64,000 nt of DNA, from positions 62,001 to 126,000 of the forward strand of contig CAVWAK010000023.1 of assembly GCA_963752745.1 (NCBI GenBank), in the 5' to 3' direction. Every line of letters starts with the position of its first letter. Positions within the stretch are counted from its first letter, which is position 1. Positions 1 through 8,235 of this stretch are shown in pieces. Made by a program: the position numbers and the translations under genes. Below the pieces are notes generated by a model. The model saw only the letters and a program-made list of their open reading frames with translations. It did not search any database and was not told the DNA's origin. The DNA comes from Thiogranum sp963752745. GTDB taxonomy: Bacteria > Pseudomonadota > Gammaproteobacteria > DSM-19610.

Positions 1-1
1 A

Positions 2-235
2 TGTATCAATTGTGATGTCTGTGAGCCAGAGTGCCCCAACGGTGCAATCTATCAGGGCGAAGAGATTTACGAGATTGACCCGGATCTGTGTACGGAATGC
101 GTGGGTCACTACGAAACCTCGCAGTGCGTGGATGTTTGCCCTGTGGACTGCATACCGCTGAACCCGGACCGCGAGGAAACACGTGACGAGCTGATGGAGA
201 AATACCAGCGCATCACTGACGAGAACGCTGCCTGA
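2..235 (+). CDS. fdx: YfhL-type 2[4Fe-4S] ferredoxin, 5' end missing
   Basis: This is the C-terminal 77 residues of a small electron-transfer ferredoxin that enters from the left edge. The visible frame has a CxxCxxCxxxCP cluster motif at its very start. A second cluster motif follows (CTEC, then eight residues, then CxxxCPVDC), which is the long-spaced arrangement of the Allochromatium vinosum/YfhL ferredoxin family. The tail is acidic (NPDREETRDELMEKY), as in the family. Only about five N-terminal residues should be missing. The stop codon TGA (233-235) overlaps the ATG of ggt as TGATG, and a terminator-like hairpin follows at once. In Pseudomonas the same gene sits beside coaD and ggt. The physiological partner is unknown. 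Confidence 0.93.
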   Translation, partial: CINCDVCEPECPNGAIYQGEEIYEIDPDLCTECVGHYETSQCVDVCPVDCIPLNPDREETRDELMEKYQRITDENAA

Positions 236-1941
236 TGATTGCTCTGACCGCTCACCTGGAAAGGCCCCTGTACGGGGCTTTTTTATTGTTTGTCTTATGG
301 GCTTACGCTGCTGCCGGTATGACAGCCGATGCGCCAGAGCATCCACCAGCCCAGGCAATTGCCAGTGCTCACCCTCTGGCTACCCATGCAGGTATGGCAA
401 TCCTTGATGACGGCGGGAATGCCTTTGATGCCGCCGTTGCGGTAAGTGCTGCGCTGGCGGTCGTCGAACCGTACAGTTCCGGCATCGGTGGCGGTGGTTT
501 CTGGCTGTTGCACCGCGCTGTCGATGGCAAGCGGGTCATGCTCGATGGCCGCGAGCGCGCACCTCTGGCGGCGCACCGTGATATGTACCTGGATAAGAAG
601 GGCGAGGTGGTGCCCGGGCTATCGATGGATGGCCCATTATCCGCCGGGATTCCGGGCGAACCAGCTGCACTGGTGCATCTCGCTGAGCACTATGGCCGGT
701 TGCCTCTGGCTCGCACACTGGCGCCAGCTATTGAGATCGCGGCAAACGGATTCAAGGTTGATGACTATTATCGGCGCATGGCGCGCTTCCGGCTTAAGGC
801 ATTACAGCGCTTTCCTGAGTCACGGCGAATTTTTCTTGGTGATGGCGAAGTGCCGGATGTCGGGGCTGTCATCCGGCAGCCGGAACTCGCCTTGACCCTG
901 AAAGCATTGGCAGAACAGGGGGTGTCCGGTTTCTACGACGGGCCAATTGCCGAGAAGCTGGTAGCGGGCGTGCGCGCCGCCGGTGGTATCTGGAGCCGGA
1001 AAGATTTAACCGATTACCGCGTGATAGAGCGCGAACCCGTGCGCTTCAGTTATCGCGACATGCTTATTACCTCCGCACCACCCCCATCCTCTGGCGGTGT
1101 GGCGCTAGCAACCATGCTGAATATCCTGGAAGGCTATTCTTTGCCGTCGCTGGATGAAGCTGAACGTGTGCACCTGATAGTTGAGGCGATGCGCCGTGCA
1201 TATCGCGACCGTGCCGATTATCTGGGTGACCCCGATTTTGTTGAAGTGCCCGTAGAAAAGCTAATTCACCCGCTGTATGCAGACGGGTTGCGCGCTTCCA
1301 TCCGCAATGATCGCGCCACGTCGAGTGCGGCACTACCGGGCAGTCAATCAATGAACAGTGGATTTCACACCAGTCATTTTTCGGTGCTCGACAGACAAGG
1401 TAACCGGGTCTCGGCTACGCTTACCGTCAACTATCCTTTTGGCTCCGCGTTTGTCGTACCGGGTACAGGTGTGTTGCTGAATGATGAAATGGATGATTTC
1501 TCCGCCAAACCCGGGGTTCCCAACGCTTATGGCCTGGTTGGCGCCGAAGCCAATGCCATTGCACCGGGCAAGCGGCCGCTATCGAGCATGTCTCCCAGCT
1601 TTGTCGACAGTGAACGTGGTGCTGCAATCCTTGGAACACCTGGCGGCAGTCGCATCATCACTATGGTGTTGTTGGGTATTCTGGATCTTGAAGCAGGCGG
1701 CGGGGCCGAGTCATGGGTTTCAGTGCCGAGGTTTCATCACCAGTATCTGCCAGACGTGATCCAGTATGAGCCGGAAACGTTTAATGAGGGCTTGCTTGAA
1801 TCCCTGTCTGCTAAAGGGCATGAATTGAAGTTACTGGGCAGCGAGTACGGGAATATGCAGGCAATTTACTGGGACTTCTCAACTGGAAAGGTTAGTGCAG
1901 CATCAGATCCACGCGCTATCGGGGCAGCGGAAGTTCGTTAA
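235..1941 (+). CDS. ggt: Gamma-glutamyltransferase (glutathione hydrolase) precursor
   Basis: This periplasmic N-terminal nucleophile hydrolase cleaves glutathione and transfers the gamma-glutamyl group. It is 568 residues long, normal for the family. The first ~28 residues look like a signal peptide (hydrophobic AFLLFVLWAYAAAG). The large subunit begins with the family's AHPLAT and GGNAFDAAVA motifs. The self-processing and catalytic threonine is Thr379 (HTSHFS; the family usually has TTH). After it come PGTGVLLNDEMDDF and the PGGSRI loop. The ATG at 235 overlaps the ferredoxin stop, suggesting translational coupling. No strong ribosome site is visible, and a later TTG at 286 would remove much of the signal peptide, so I keep 235. 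Confidence 0.93.
   Translation: MIALTAHLERPLYGAFLLFVLWAYAAAGMTADAPEHPPAQAIASAHPLATHAGMAILDDGGNAFDAAVAVSAALAVVEPYSSGIGGGGFWLLHRAVDGKRVMLDGRERAPLAAHRDMYLDKKGEVVPGLSMDGPLSAGIPGEPAALVHLAEHYGRLPLARTLAPAIEIAANGFKVDDYYRRMARFRLKALQRFPESRRIFLGDGEVPDVGAVIRQPELALTLKALAEQGVSGFYDGPIAEKLVAGVRAAGGIWSRKDLTDYRVIEREPVRFSYRDMLITSAPPPSSGGVALATMLNILEGYSLPSLDEAERVHLIVEAMRRAYRDRADYLGDPDFVEVPVEKLIHPLYADGLRASIRNDRATSSAALPGSQSMNSGFHTSHFSVLDRQGNRVSATLTVNYPFGSAFVVPGTGVLLNDEMDDFSAKPGVPNAYGLVGAEANAIAPGKRPLSSMSPSFVDSERGAAILGTPGGSRIITMVLLGILDLEAGGGAESWVSVPRFHHQYLPDVIQYEPETFNEGLLESLSAKGHELKLLGSEYGNMQAIYWDFSTGKVSAASDPRAIGAAEVR
261..287 (+). terminator. Intrinsic terminator after fdx, inside the start of ggt
   Basis: A GCCCC/GGGGC stem (264-268 with 274-278) has a five-base loop. 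Weak G-T and A-T pairs extend it, and it is followed by a T-rich run (279-284). The element looks like the end of the ferredoxin transcript, but it lies within codons 10-17 of the ggt frame. It may act as a conditional terminator, with ribosomes entering ggt through the TGATG overlap disrupting the stem. Confidence 0.65.
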
Positions 1942-2229
1942 CCGGTAACGTAAAGGCTGGAAGGTGCGGCAGATAAAAAATCCTGCCATGGCGTATTGCT
2001 TTGGCATGAGGAAACGGTGTAAAGCCTAAATACAAGCGGGTAAAAATGATGTCGAGTTTATCGAAAGTGCTATTTATTGGCATTGATGCTGGAGATAAGG
2101 ATCTCATCCTGCAATGGGCAAAGTCGGGTTCCGGGGTGTCTCCCGCAAGGCATGGTAGAAATTGATATCGTCAGTTGCAGTCAGGCAGCTACGGTATTCA
2201 AAGGATTTTCCGCGTCTATCCAATAGGCA
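1942..2229. other. Intergenic region between ggt and mutM
   Basis: These 288 bases lie between the convergent ends of ggt and mutM. I see no convincing gene, tRNA or repeat. A weak GGCAG/CTGCC inverted repeat near 1961-1980 lacks a T run. Confidence 0.6.
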
Positions 2230-3045
2230 TCAGCGCTGGCACTTATTGCAGTAAAATGTTGAGCGCTGACCAAGACGTTTTTCCCTGATTGGTGCTCCGC
2301 AGTTCTTGCAAGGGGAACCTGTACGCCCATATGCCAGTAGTTGCTGTTTGAAATACCCTGGATTACCTTCCCCGCCGACGAAATCGCGCAGTGTGGTGCC
2401 GCCCTGTTCGATGGCCGCCTGTAGCACCTGCTTGATGCTTGCGACGAGTAACTCATAGCGTTGCAGACTGATGCGGCCAGCGGCGCGCGTTGGAAGAATG
2501 CCGGCGCGGAAGAGGGCTTCGTTGGCGTAGATATTGCCGACGCCGACGACGATGTGGCCGTTCATAATGAAGGATTTTATGGCGAGCTTGCGTTTTCGTG
2601 CGCTACGGTGCAGATATTCGGCATTGAAATCGTCGCTCAGGGGTTCGGGACCCAGGTTTGCAAGCAATGGATGATTCTCAACAACACCCGAAGTCCACAG
2701 CCAGGCACCGAAGCGTCGAGGGTCTGTAAAGCGCAGTAGTGTGCCGCCGGTCAGCAGTAGATCTACATGGTCGTGTGGACCGGGTGGCTTCAGATGTTCA
2801 AGAATACGCAGGCTACCGGACATGCCCAGGTGGATAATCAGTGTGCCACCTTCGACAGAAACTAACAGATACTTGCCGCGTCGTGCGACGTGCCGGATAC
2901 GTTTACCTGCAAGATGAATAGCAAGTTGCCCAGGGATAGGCCAGCGAAGGCGTGGTTGACGCACATCGAGTTGCTGTATGGTTTTTCCAAGAACATGTGG
3001 TTCGATACCACGCCTTGTGGTTTCGACTTCAGGTAATTCTGGCAT
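2230..3045 (-). CDS. mutM: Formamidopyrimidine-DNA glycosylase
   Basis: This base-excision repair enzyme removes 8-oxoguanine and other oxidised purines and nicks the abasic site. The protein of 271 residues starts MPELPEVET, giving the catalytic Pro2 and Glu3. It ends with the zinc finger Cys246-x2-Cys249 ... Cys266-x2-Cys269. The helix-two-turn-helix stretch (GVGNIYANEALF) is present. It is the last gene of the minus-strand ABC/GldG/DUF4340 cluster. The annotated upstream frame overlaps it by 17 bases, but that overlap is probably an artefact of a shifted frame in the upstream gene. In Pseudomonas mutM also lies close to ggt and ferredoxin. Confidence 0.97.
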   Translation of the reverse strand: MPELPEVETTRRGIEPHVLGKTIQQLDVRQPRLRWPIPGQLAIHLAGKRIRHVARRGKYLLVSVEGGTLIIHLGMSGSLRILEHLKPPGPHDHVDLLLTGGTLLRFTDPRRFGAWLWTSGVVENHPLLANLGPEPLSDDFNAEYLHRSARKRKLAIKSFIMNGHIVVGVGNIYANEALFRAGILPTRAAGRISLQRYELLVASIKQVLQAAIEQGGTTLRDFVGGEGNPGYFKQQLLAYGRTGSPCKNCGAPIREKRLGQRSTFYCNKCQR

Positions 3046-3943
3046 GTGTTGGCAAGCAGTCTAGTCTTTGGCGTCTGCGTCTGGCGTCTGCGTCGGCGTC
3101 GGCGTCTGCAGTGTCAAGGGTGAGCATGGCTTCGCTGCGGCTGCCCATGCGGTACTGGATACCATAATCCGGGCGGGCCAGAATGAGCTCGGGGTCGTTT
3201 GAAATTATCAAAAACCGTACCGGTGATGTTTCGTTAGCAAGGTTGATTTCGACTGGTTCACCATCCTGTTCGGCGTTGGCTGGCTGTATGTGCAGGCTGC
3301 TGGCCTGTTGCCAGATATCGAGGAATTGCTCCAGTACATCTGTGCTTACAGATTGTGGTGGTTGTGTCTCCCAGGCATTGTCGGTTTTTCGAACCAGCAA
3401 GTCAGGTAGCTGAACGGAGGTAATGCGCTCGTTCTTGCTGAACAGCCCGGGGCGGACAAACTGGGAAAAACCGGTTTCCATAAGTTGCAGATTGGTATCC
3501 GGAATCAGGTGGACCTGGTCGGTGACGCGTACGTAACGCAAGTCGTTGATGGGCTCGAGAATGCCAAACTCTATTGATGTGTCGTTAATGATGGCGCTCG
3601 CGTAAGGCGGGTCGAGTTGCAGGTCGACCAGATTCATTTCATCGACAGAGTAGCTGCGCACCGGTTCCTGTTCTGCCAGACGGGCGAGTGCTCTTACTTT
3701 GAAGCTATCGGCTGGTAATGGCTCGGGGCGTTCGATGATCCACTGTTTGTCAGCCTGTTTTACGAATACCAGGTCGTTGCGAATCGGCCGGTTGATATGA
3801 ATGCGATGAACCTGGTCTGCTTTGATGCCGGTGATAGCCTGTGCGTTCGCGGGCGTGTCTATGCCCGGCTCATATCTGGCGACCAGGCCAAGAATGACGA
3901 TGGCCAGTAGCAGCAGAAGGTTAACAATCGTGCGAGATGACAT
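3029..3943 (-). CDS. DUF4340 domain protein with repeat-disrupted C terminus
   Basis: This is a 304-residue protein with an N-terminal membrane anchor (LLLLLAIVILGLVARY) followed by a DUF4340-like periplasmic or extracytoplasmic region. DUF4340 proteins accompany GldG-type ABC transporters; their biochemical role is unknown. It lies 26 bases downstream of the GldG-like gene. The C terminus runs into a GACGCC/GACGCA hexamer repeat coding for Asp-Ala. It then switches frame inside the repeat to RRRRQRLDCLPTH and overlaps mutM. Removing one base from the repeat would continue Asp-Ala and stop after AKD at 3061-3063, just before mutM. The last ~17 residues are therefore doubtful. Confidence 0.85.
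   Translation of the reverse strand: MSSRTIVNLLLLLAIVILGLVARYEPGIDTPANAQAITGIKADQVHRIHINRPIRNDLVFVKQADKQWIIERPEPLPADSFKVRALARLAEQEPVRSYSVDEMNLVDLQLDPPYASAIINDTSIEFGILEPINDLRYVRVTDQVHLIPDTNLQLMETGFSQFVRPGLFSKNERITSVQLPDLLVRKTDNAWETQPPQSVSTDVLEQFLDIWQQASSLHIQPANAEQDGEPVEINLANETSPVRFLIISNDPELILARPDYGIQYRMGSRSEAMLTLDTADADADADARRRRQRLDCLPTHARIT
3066..3112 (-). repeat. GACGC(C/A) hexamer repeat at the DUF4340 gene end
   Basis: On the minus strand this reads as about seven imperfect copies of GACGCC or GACGCA. The copies are interrupted by one extra A, which shifts the reading frame. Slippage in this tract is the simplest explanation for the odd C terminus of the overlapping gene. Confidence 0.75.
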
Positions 3944-3969
3944 GGTTGATTTCCCCGGCTGTCGGATGA

Positions 3970-5343
3970 CTAGCGATTACGGCGCCGCCACCAGATGAAA
4001 AACCCGGCGCCGAGCAGTATTAGTGGTAAAACAACGAGGAAGCCAAAGCCAATAATCAGTTGTTCTGCTTTGCTGAGTTCAAGATTGACATCGCCGGCAG
4101 TGCGCGCGGTGATGGAAATGAACTGGTCGTCATGGTTCAGCCAGTTAAACAGATTCAGTCCCAGTTCAACATTACCAGCGTTGCCCAGATAGGCGTTGGA
4201 CAGGAAGTCATTGTCACCGATGACAATCACGCGCTGCTCGCCGTCGTCAGTCTCGCTACCACCGGATTTGTTCTGGCGCGGACGGATAAACACGAAACCG
4301 ATATCCAGCGGACCCATCCGCTCGTCGCTGTCTTCGTCAAACCGTATCGTGCCGCTTATCGGGCCAATTTCGGTCCAGGCACGATCGAGGGTGGTAAGCA
4401 GAGGCTCGGCCTGCCAGTCATCAGGTGCCTCGATTTCGATGGCTGTCGCTTCCGGGTACAGTGTAAGGCTGCTTATCTCCCGTGTAATCGGGTGCATTGG
4501 ATAGTTGGGAATGATGGCAAACGCAGGATTGTCGATTCCAAACAGCTGGGTAGTGGCATCGACGATGATGCCGGGTAGGAACTCAACACCCAGGGTCTCG
4601 GCCAACGGCGCCAGACCGGGGTCACTACCGGGTTCGCTTAGCCAGAGAAGATTTCTTCCCTGTTTTACATAGTTGTTGAGTAGATTAACTTCGCCGCTAA
4701 GCAGCGGCACTCGCGGGTCGGCGATTACCAGCAAATTGGTGTCATTCGGAATCGACCCGGTTTCAGCCAGGTTGAGACGATTCAGCTCTATACCCTTCTG
4801 AACCAGCAGTTTACCGAACTGACCAAAGTCATGATTCGCTTCTCCAAGCAAATCACGCTCTCCATGTCCGCTCAGATAGCTGACCCTGCGCTCTTTCTGG
4901 CGTGCAATACGCAACAGGGCATTGGTGAGACTCTGTTCGGAAAGGGACTGGATATTTTCGCTGCGGCCTTCGTAAGCGATCAGCAACTCACCGTCCAGGG
5001 TGATTCCGAGGTCGCGGGTGTGTTCCGGTTCGGCATCCGGATTAACGAATGTCAGCTCAATTTGTGGCTGGTAACGCTGGTAACGACCAATCAGGTCCCG
5101 GATGTGCTCGCGGACTACACTGCCTTCGGTTGCAAATGCAGTAATGCGGACAGTATCGGGCATTTCATCAAGTAGCTGGCGGCTGTCGAGTGACAGGGTA
5201 TTACGTCCACCGCGAGTCCAGTCAGCTTCGACAGTATAGCGTGTGCTCAGCCAGGCCAGCAGGCCGACCATCACCAGCAGGCCGGCGACGAAAATCAGGT
5301 TTTGCAGCTGCAGTTGGCGCCGCGAAGTCCGGGTGACTTGCAT
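3970..5343 (-). CDS. GldG-family ABC transporter auxiliary protein
   Basis: This 457-residue protein has one N-terminal transmembrane segment (LIFVAGLLVMVGLLAWLS). A large extracytoplasmic region of the GldG/ABC-auxiliary type follows, and a second transmembrane segment lies near the C terminus (FGFLVVLPLILLGAGFFIWW, then RRRNR). In Bacteroidota GldA, GldF and GldG form an ABC complex needed for gliding. Relatives in Proteobacteria have no established substrate. The stop-to-start gap to the permease gene upstream is four bases, so the two are cotranscribed. The pairing with DUF4340 downstream is common. I infer that it works with the permease and ATPase, probably in envelope transport or assembly. 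Confidence 0.88.
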   Translation of the reverse strand: MQVTRTSRRQLQLQNLIFVAGLLVMVGLLAWLSTRYTVEADWTRGGRNTLSLDSRQLLDEMPDTVRITAFATEGSVVREHIRDLIGRYQRYQPQIELTFVNPDAEPEHTRDLGITLDGELLIAYEGRSENIQSLSEQSLTNALLRIARQKERRVSYLSGHGERDLLGEANHDFGQFGKLLVQKGIELNRLNLAETGSIPNDTNLLVIADPRVPLLSGEVNLLNNYVKQGRNLLWLSEPGSDPGLAPLAETLGVEFLPGIIVDATTQLFGIDNPAFAIIPNYPMHPITREISSLTLYPEATAIEIEAPDDWQAEPLLTTLDRAWTEIGPISGTIRFDEDSDERMGPLDIGFVFIRPRQNKSGGSETDDGEQRVIVIGDNDFLSNAYLGNAGNVELGLNLFNWLNHDDQFISITARTAGDVNLELSKAEQLIIGFGFLVVLPLILLGAGFFIWWRRRNR

Positions 5344-5347
5344 ACGG

Positions 5348-6100
5348 TTAGCCTGTCAGCCGTTGCTGGTCGAGGCGGCGGATGCCGAGAATCAAAAAGG
5401 TGGCGATCAGCAGCAGGTAGTAAGCGACATCTGCGCTACTGAACAGGCCTTTCAGGAAAGATTGCAAATGGCTTTGCAGTGACAGGTAGCGAAATAGCTC
5501 GGACACCTGCGCCTCTCCGCCGCCGGTCCAGTCGACGATCCACAGCAGCAGTAACAGGCCAAAAGTACTGACGGCGGCGACTACGGGCTGCTCTGTCAGG
5601 GACGACATGAACACGCCGATAGCGGCAAAGCTGGCGAACAACAGGGCAAGACCGAGCACGCCTGCCGCCAGCTTGCCCAGGTCGAGGGTTGTTCCTGCTG
5701 ACAGTGACAAGGGCATTGCCATCAGCATTAATAGCAGAAGGAAAAAGAACAGTGTCACGCCCAGAAATTTTCCAACCACGATATCGGTCATGGAAACGGG
5801 GGCAGACAGCAACAGGCTCAGCGTGCGGTTGCGTTTTTCATCGCTGAATACGCGCATGGTAATTGCCGGTGCAATCAACAACAGCAGGAAGCCGACAGTC
5901 TGCAGCAATGGGGCAGCGACGATGTCGGTGACCCCCGGGGCCCCCTCAATACCGGCAAGCCGGGGCTGTAGCAGCATGTAGGTATCCAGCTGGGTGAGAA
6001 ACAGGTAGGCGATGATCAACTGTAAAACTGCCAGGATCGCCCAGGCCAGTGGTGACAGGAACAGGTTTTTGAGTTCTCTTGTTGCAATCGTCCAGATCAT
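5348..6100 (-). CDS. ABC-2 type permease (GldF/NosY-like)
   Basis: This is a 250-residue integral membrane protein with about six hydrophobic segments and the ABC-2 permease pattern. Its start MIWTIATRELKNLFLSPLAW resembles GldF-like permeases. The segment VFSDEKRNRTLSLLLSAPVS is typical of this permease group, including NosY. Its ATG overlaps the end of the ATPase gene by four bases (ATGA), so translation is coupled. It is the membrane partner of the ATPase at 6097-7047. Substrate unknown. Confidence 0.92.
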   Translation of the reverse strand: MIWTIATRELKNLFLSPLAWAILAVLQLIIAYLFLTQLDTYMLLQPRLAGIEGAPGVTDIVAAPLLQTVGFLLLLIAPAITMRVFSDEKRNRTLSLLLSAPVSMTDIVVGKFLGVTLFFFLLLLMLMAMPLSLSAGTTLDLGKLAAGVLGLALLFASFAAIGVFMSSLTEQPVVAAVSTFGLLLLLWIVDWTGGGEAQVSELFRYLSLQSHLQSFLKGLFSSADVAYYLLLIATFLILGIRRLDQQRLTG

Positions 6101-7047
6101 GCTGCTTCCTCGTCTCCGGCGTTCTGCTCTGAGCAGGTCAGGTCGACAAATACCTGTTCCAGCGTCTGTCGGTCCAGTGCCAGTTCCACCAGGCCCCAGC
6201 CGTGTGTCGCGACGCAGGCGGCTATGGTGCCAGCCGGATTGTCGCCGTTGAAGTGCAGGCGTATACGGTGGTCGGTGAGGGTGTCGATATCATCGATACC
6301 GTCAATTTGAAGCAGTTCGTCGGTGTTCAGTGGCTTGAGGGTTTCCAGCACCAGAATCTGGCTGGTTAGCTGTTTCTCAAGCGACTGCATCGTTTCGGAA
6401 AACACCAGTTTGCCCCGATTGATAATCTGAACGCGAGAACAGGTAGCCTGTACTTCGGGCAGTATGTGGGTTGAGAGAATGATGCCATGGTGTTCGCCGA
6501 GCTCACGAATCAGGCCGCGAATATCGCGGATCTGGTTGGGATCCAGGCCTACAGTGGGCTCGTCGAGGATCACCACCGTGGGGTCATGGAGTATCGCCTG
6601 CGCGATGCCGACGCGTTGCTGGTAACCCTTGGACAGGTTGCCGATCAGTCGTCGGCTGACCTGCTCGAGGCCACAGCGCTGTTTGGCGCGGGCCATCGCC
6701 TTGCCACGCTGCCTGCTGCTGACGCGGTGCAGTTTGGCGCAATATAAGAGGTACTCGTCTACGGTCAGGTCCACGTAGACTGGCGGCTGCTCCGGCAGAT
6801 AGCCGATCTCCGCCTTGGCGAGACGAGGCCGATCGAGCAGGTCGATGCCGTTGATGGTGATGCGTCCGGCGCTGGGGGCCAGGTTGCCGGTAATCATCTG
6901 CATGGTGGTCGATTTGCCTGCGCCATTCGGACCGAGGAAGCCCAGAACTTCCCCCTGCGACAGTTCAAAACTGATAGCATCAACAGCCAGGTGGTGGCCG
7001 TAGTAGCGATACAGCTGTTCCACCTCGATCAGTATTTTGGTATCCAT
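6097..7047 (-). CDS. ABC transporter ATP-binding protein (GldA-like)
   Basis: This 316-residue cytoplasmic ATPase drives the permease encoded downstream. Walker A is GPNGAGKST at residues 39-47, the signature is LSKGYQQRVG, and Walker B is VVILDEPTVGLDP, followed by the switch histidine in STHI. A C-terminal ~90-residue domain follows the nucleotide-binding core, as in NatA/GldA-type exporters. It is the first gene of the minus-strand operon ATPase-permease-GldG-DUF4340-mutM. Its start faces the divergent diguanylate cyclase gene across about 75 bases, which must contain both promoters. Confidence 0.95.
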   Translation of the reverse strand: MDTKILIEVEQLYRYYGHHLAVDAISFELSQGEVLGFLGPNGAGKSTTMQMITGNLAPSAGRITINGIDLLDRPRLAKAEIGYLPEQPPVYVDLTVDEYLLYCAKLHRVSSRQRGKAMARAKQRCGLEQVSRRLIGNLSKGYQQRVGIAQAILHDPTVVILDEPTVGLDPNQIRDIRGLIRELGEHHGIILSTHILPEVQATCSRVQIINRGKLVFSETMQSLEKQLTSQILVLETLKPLNTDELLQIDGIDDIDTLTDHRIRLHFNGDNPAGTIAACVATHGWGLVELALDRQTLEQVFVDLTCSEQNAGDEEAA

Positions 7048-7122
7048 GCGCTTTATGTTTAAATCACCGGTGATGCGATATTATTCAAACGGTGCACAAG
7101 CATAACCGAAACACCCGCGGAT

Positions 7123-8208
7123 TTGGATAGTTCACTGATGCCAGCCGGAAAACCTGCTACGCCCCTGTGTGACCAGTTCGGTTTCGATGCCGACTGGCGT
7201 GACGCGCAGCTGTCGCTGGTCGGACTTGATGGCTTCAGTCGTGACGATGTGCGCCTGTTGCACGAGAAGGTTCTGAGTCGCGGGACCACCGAAGCTATTG
7301 TTGACCGGTTTTACGGGCAAATTCTGCGGCACCCGCAGATCAGTGAGTTGTTGGCCAGTTTCGACATTGGTCATCTCAAGGAACGCCAGGTACAGTTTTT
7401 TACCGACTTCGGTATACGTTTCAGAGACCCCGGCTATTTTGAAAGCAGGGCGCGTGTTGGCGTCGCGCACGCTCGGGTGGGCGTGCCCTTGAGCCTCTAC
7501 CTTGCAGCCTTCGGCCTGCTGCAGAGTCTGGTACTCGAAGAGATATCTGAACGGGTGGAGTCTCCTGCGGAGAGGCGGACCCTGGAACTGCTGGTGGTCC
7601 GATTGACCAGCCTGGACATCGCTTTGGCCACAGAAGTCTTCCACGGCGCGCGTCTGGAAGTGATGGATCGCTCCCTGAAGCACCTGGAAAGCGAACGGCA
7701 AAGCCTGCGTCAGCAGCTGGAGGAGGATGCTCTGACAGGCGCCTCAAGCCGCACCAGTTTGTTGCGCGAGTTAGAGGGGGGGATCGAGCGCGCAAGCAAG
7801 ACGGGGCAACCGCTGGTCGTCATTATGGCTGACCTGGACCATTTCAAGGACGTAAACGACACCTACGGCCACCTGGTTGGCGACAAGGTGCTGAGGGAGG
7901 TTGCGGCCAGGATAAAGGCCGCATTGCGTGAATTTGATCTGGTGGGGCGCTATGGTGGAGAAGAGTTCGTCATTCTGCTGGAAAATACATCGACGCACAC
8001 GGCGAACCAGGTTGCCGAGCGTATCCGTCAGCGTATTGCGGGTGAGCCGATTCATGTCGGGAAGCAGGGTGTGAAGCTGACGCTGAGCCAGGGGCTTGCC
8101 CTGCGCAGGGACGGCGAGGACAGTCAGGCGCTGCTGAAACGTGCCGACCAGGCCATGTACAAAGCCAAGCAGGCTGGCCGCAACTGCGTCGCCGAAGCCG
8201 AAACCTGA
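7123..8208 (+). CDS. Globin-coupled diguanylate cyclase
   Basis: It makes cyclic di-GMP under control of a haem sensor. Residues ~15-170 match the protoglobin/globin-coupled-sensor fold (ERQVQFFTDFGIRF..., then RVGVAHARVG with the candidate proximal haem ligand His116). A short linker leads to a GGDEF domain. The active site is GGEEF at 278-282, and the inhibitory RxxD site is R269-D272, five residues upstream, so catalysis and product inhibition both look intact. Residue numbers assume the TTG at 7123. An ATG at 7138 with GGATAG before it would shorten the protein by five residues. Oxygen-responsive cyclases of this kind (e.g. E. coli DosC) control motility versus biofilm; that role here is inferred. 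Confidence 0.92.
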   Translation: MDSSLMPAGKPATPLCDQFGFDADWRDAQLSLVGLDGFSRDDVRLLHEKVLSRGTTEAIVDRFYGQILRHPQISELLASFDIGHLKERQVQFFTDFGIRFRDPGYFESRARVGVAHARVGVPLSLYLAAFGLLQSLVLEEISERVESPAERRTLELLVVRLTSLDIALATEVFHGARLEVMDRSLKHLESERQSLRQQLEEDALTGASSRTSLLRELEGGIERASKTGQPLVVIMADLDHFKDVNDTYGHLVGDKVLREVAARIKAALREFDLVGRYGGEEFVILLENTSTHTANQVAERIRQRIAGEPIHVGKQGVKLTLSQGLALRRDGEDSQALLKRADQAMYKAKQAGRNCVAEAET

Positions 8209-8235
8209 CCCTGACAAGGCGCAGGCAACCAGCCG

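Noticed and set aside
2234..2250. Sigma-54-like TGGCAC...TGC near the mutM 3' end
   Set aside because: The spacing between GG and GC is one base short, and the site points into no gene start.
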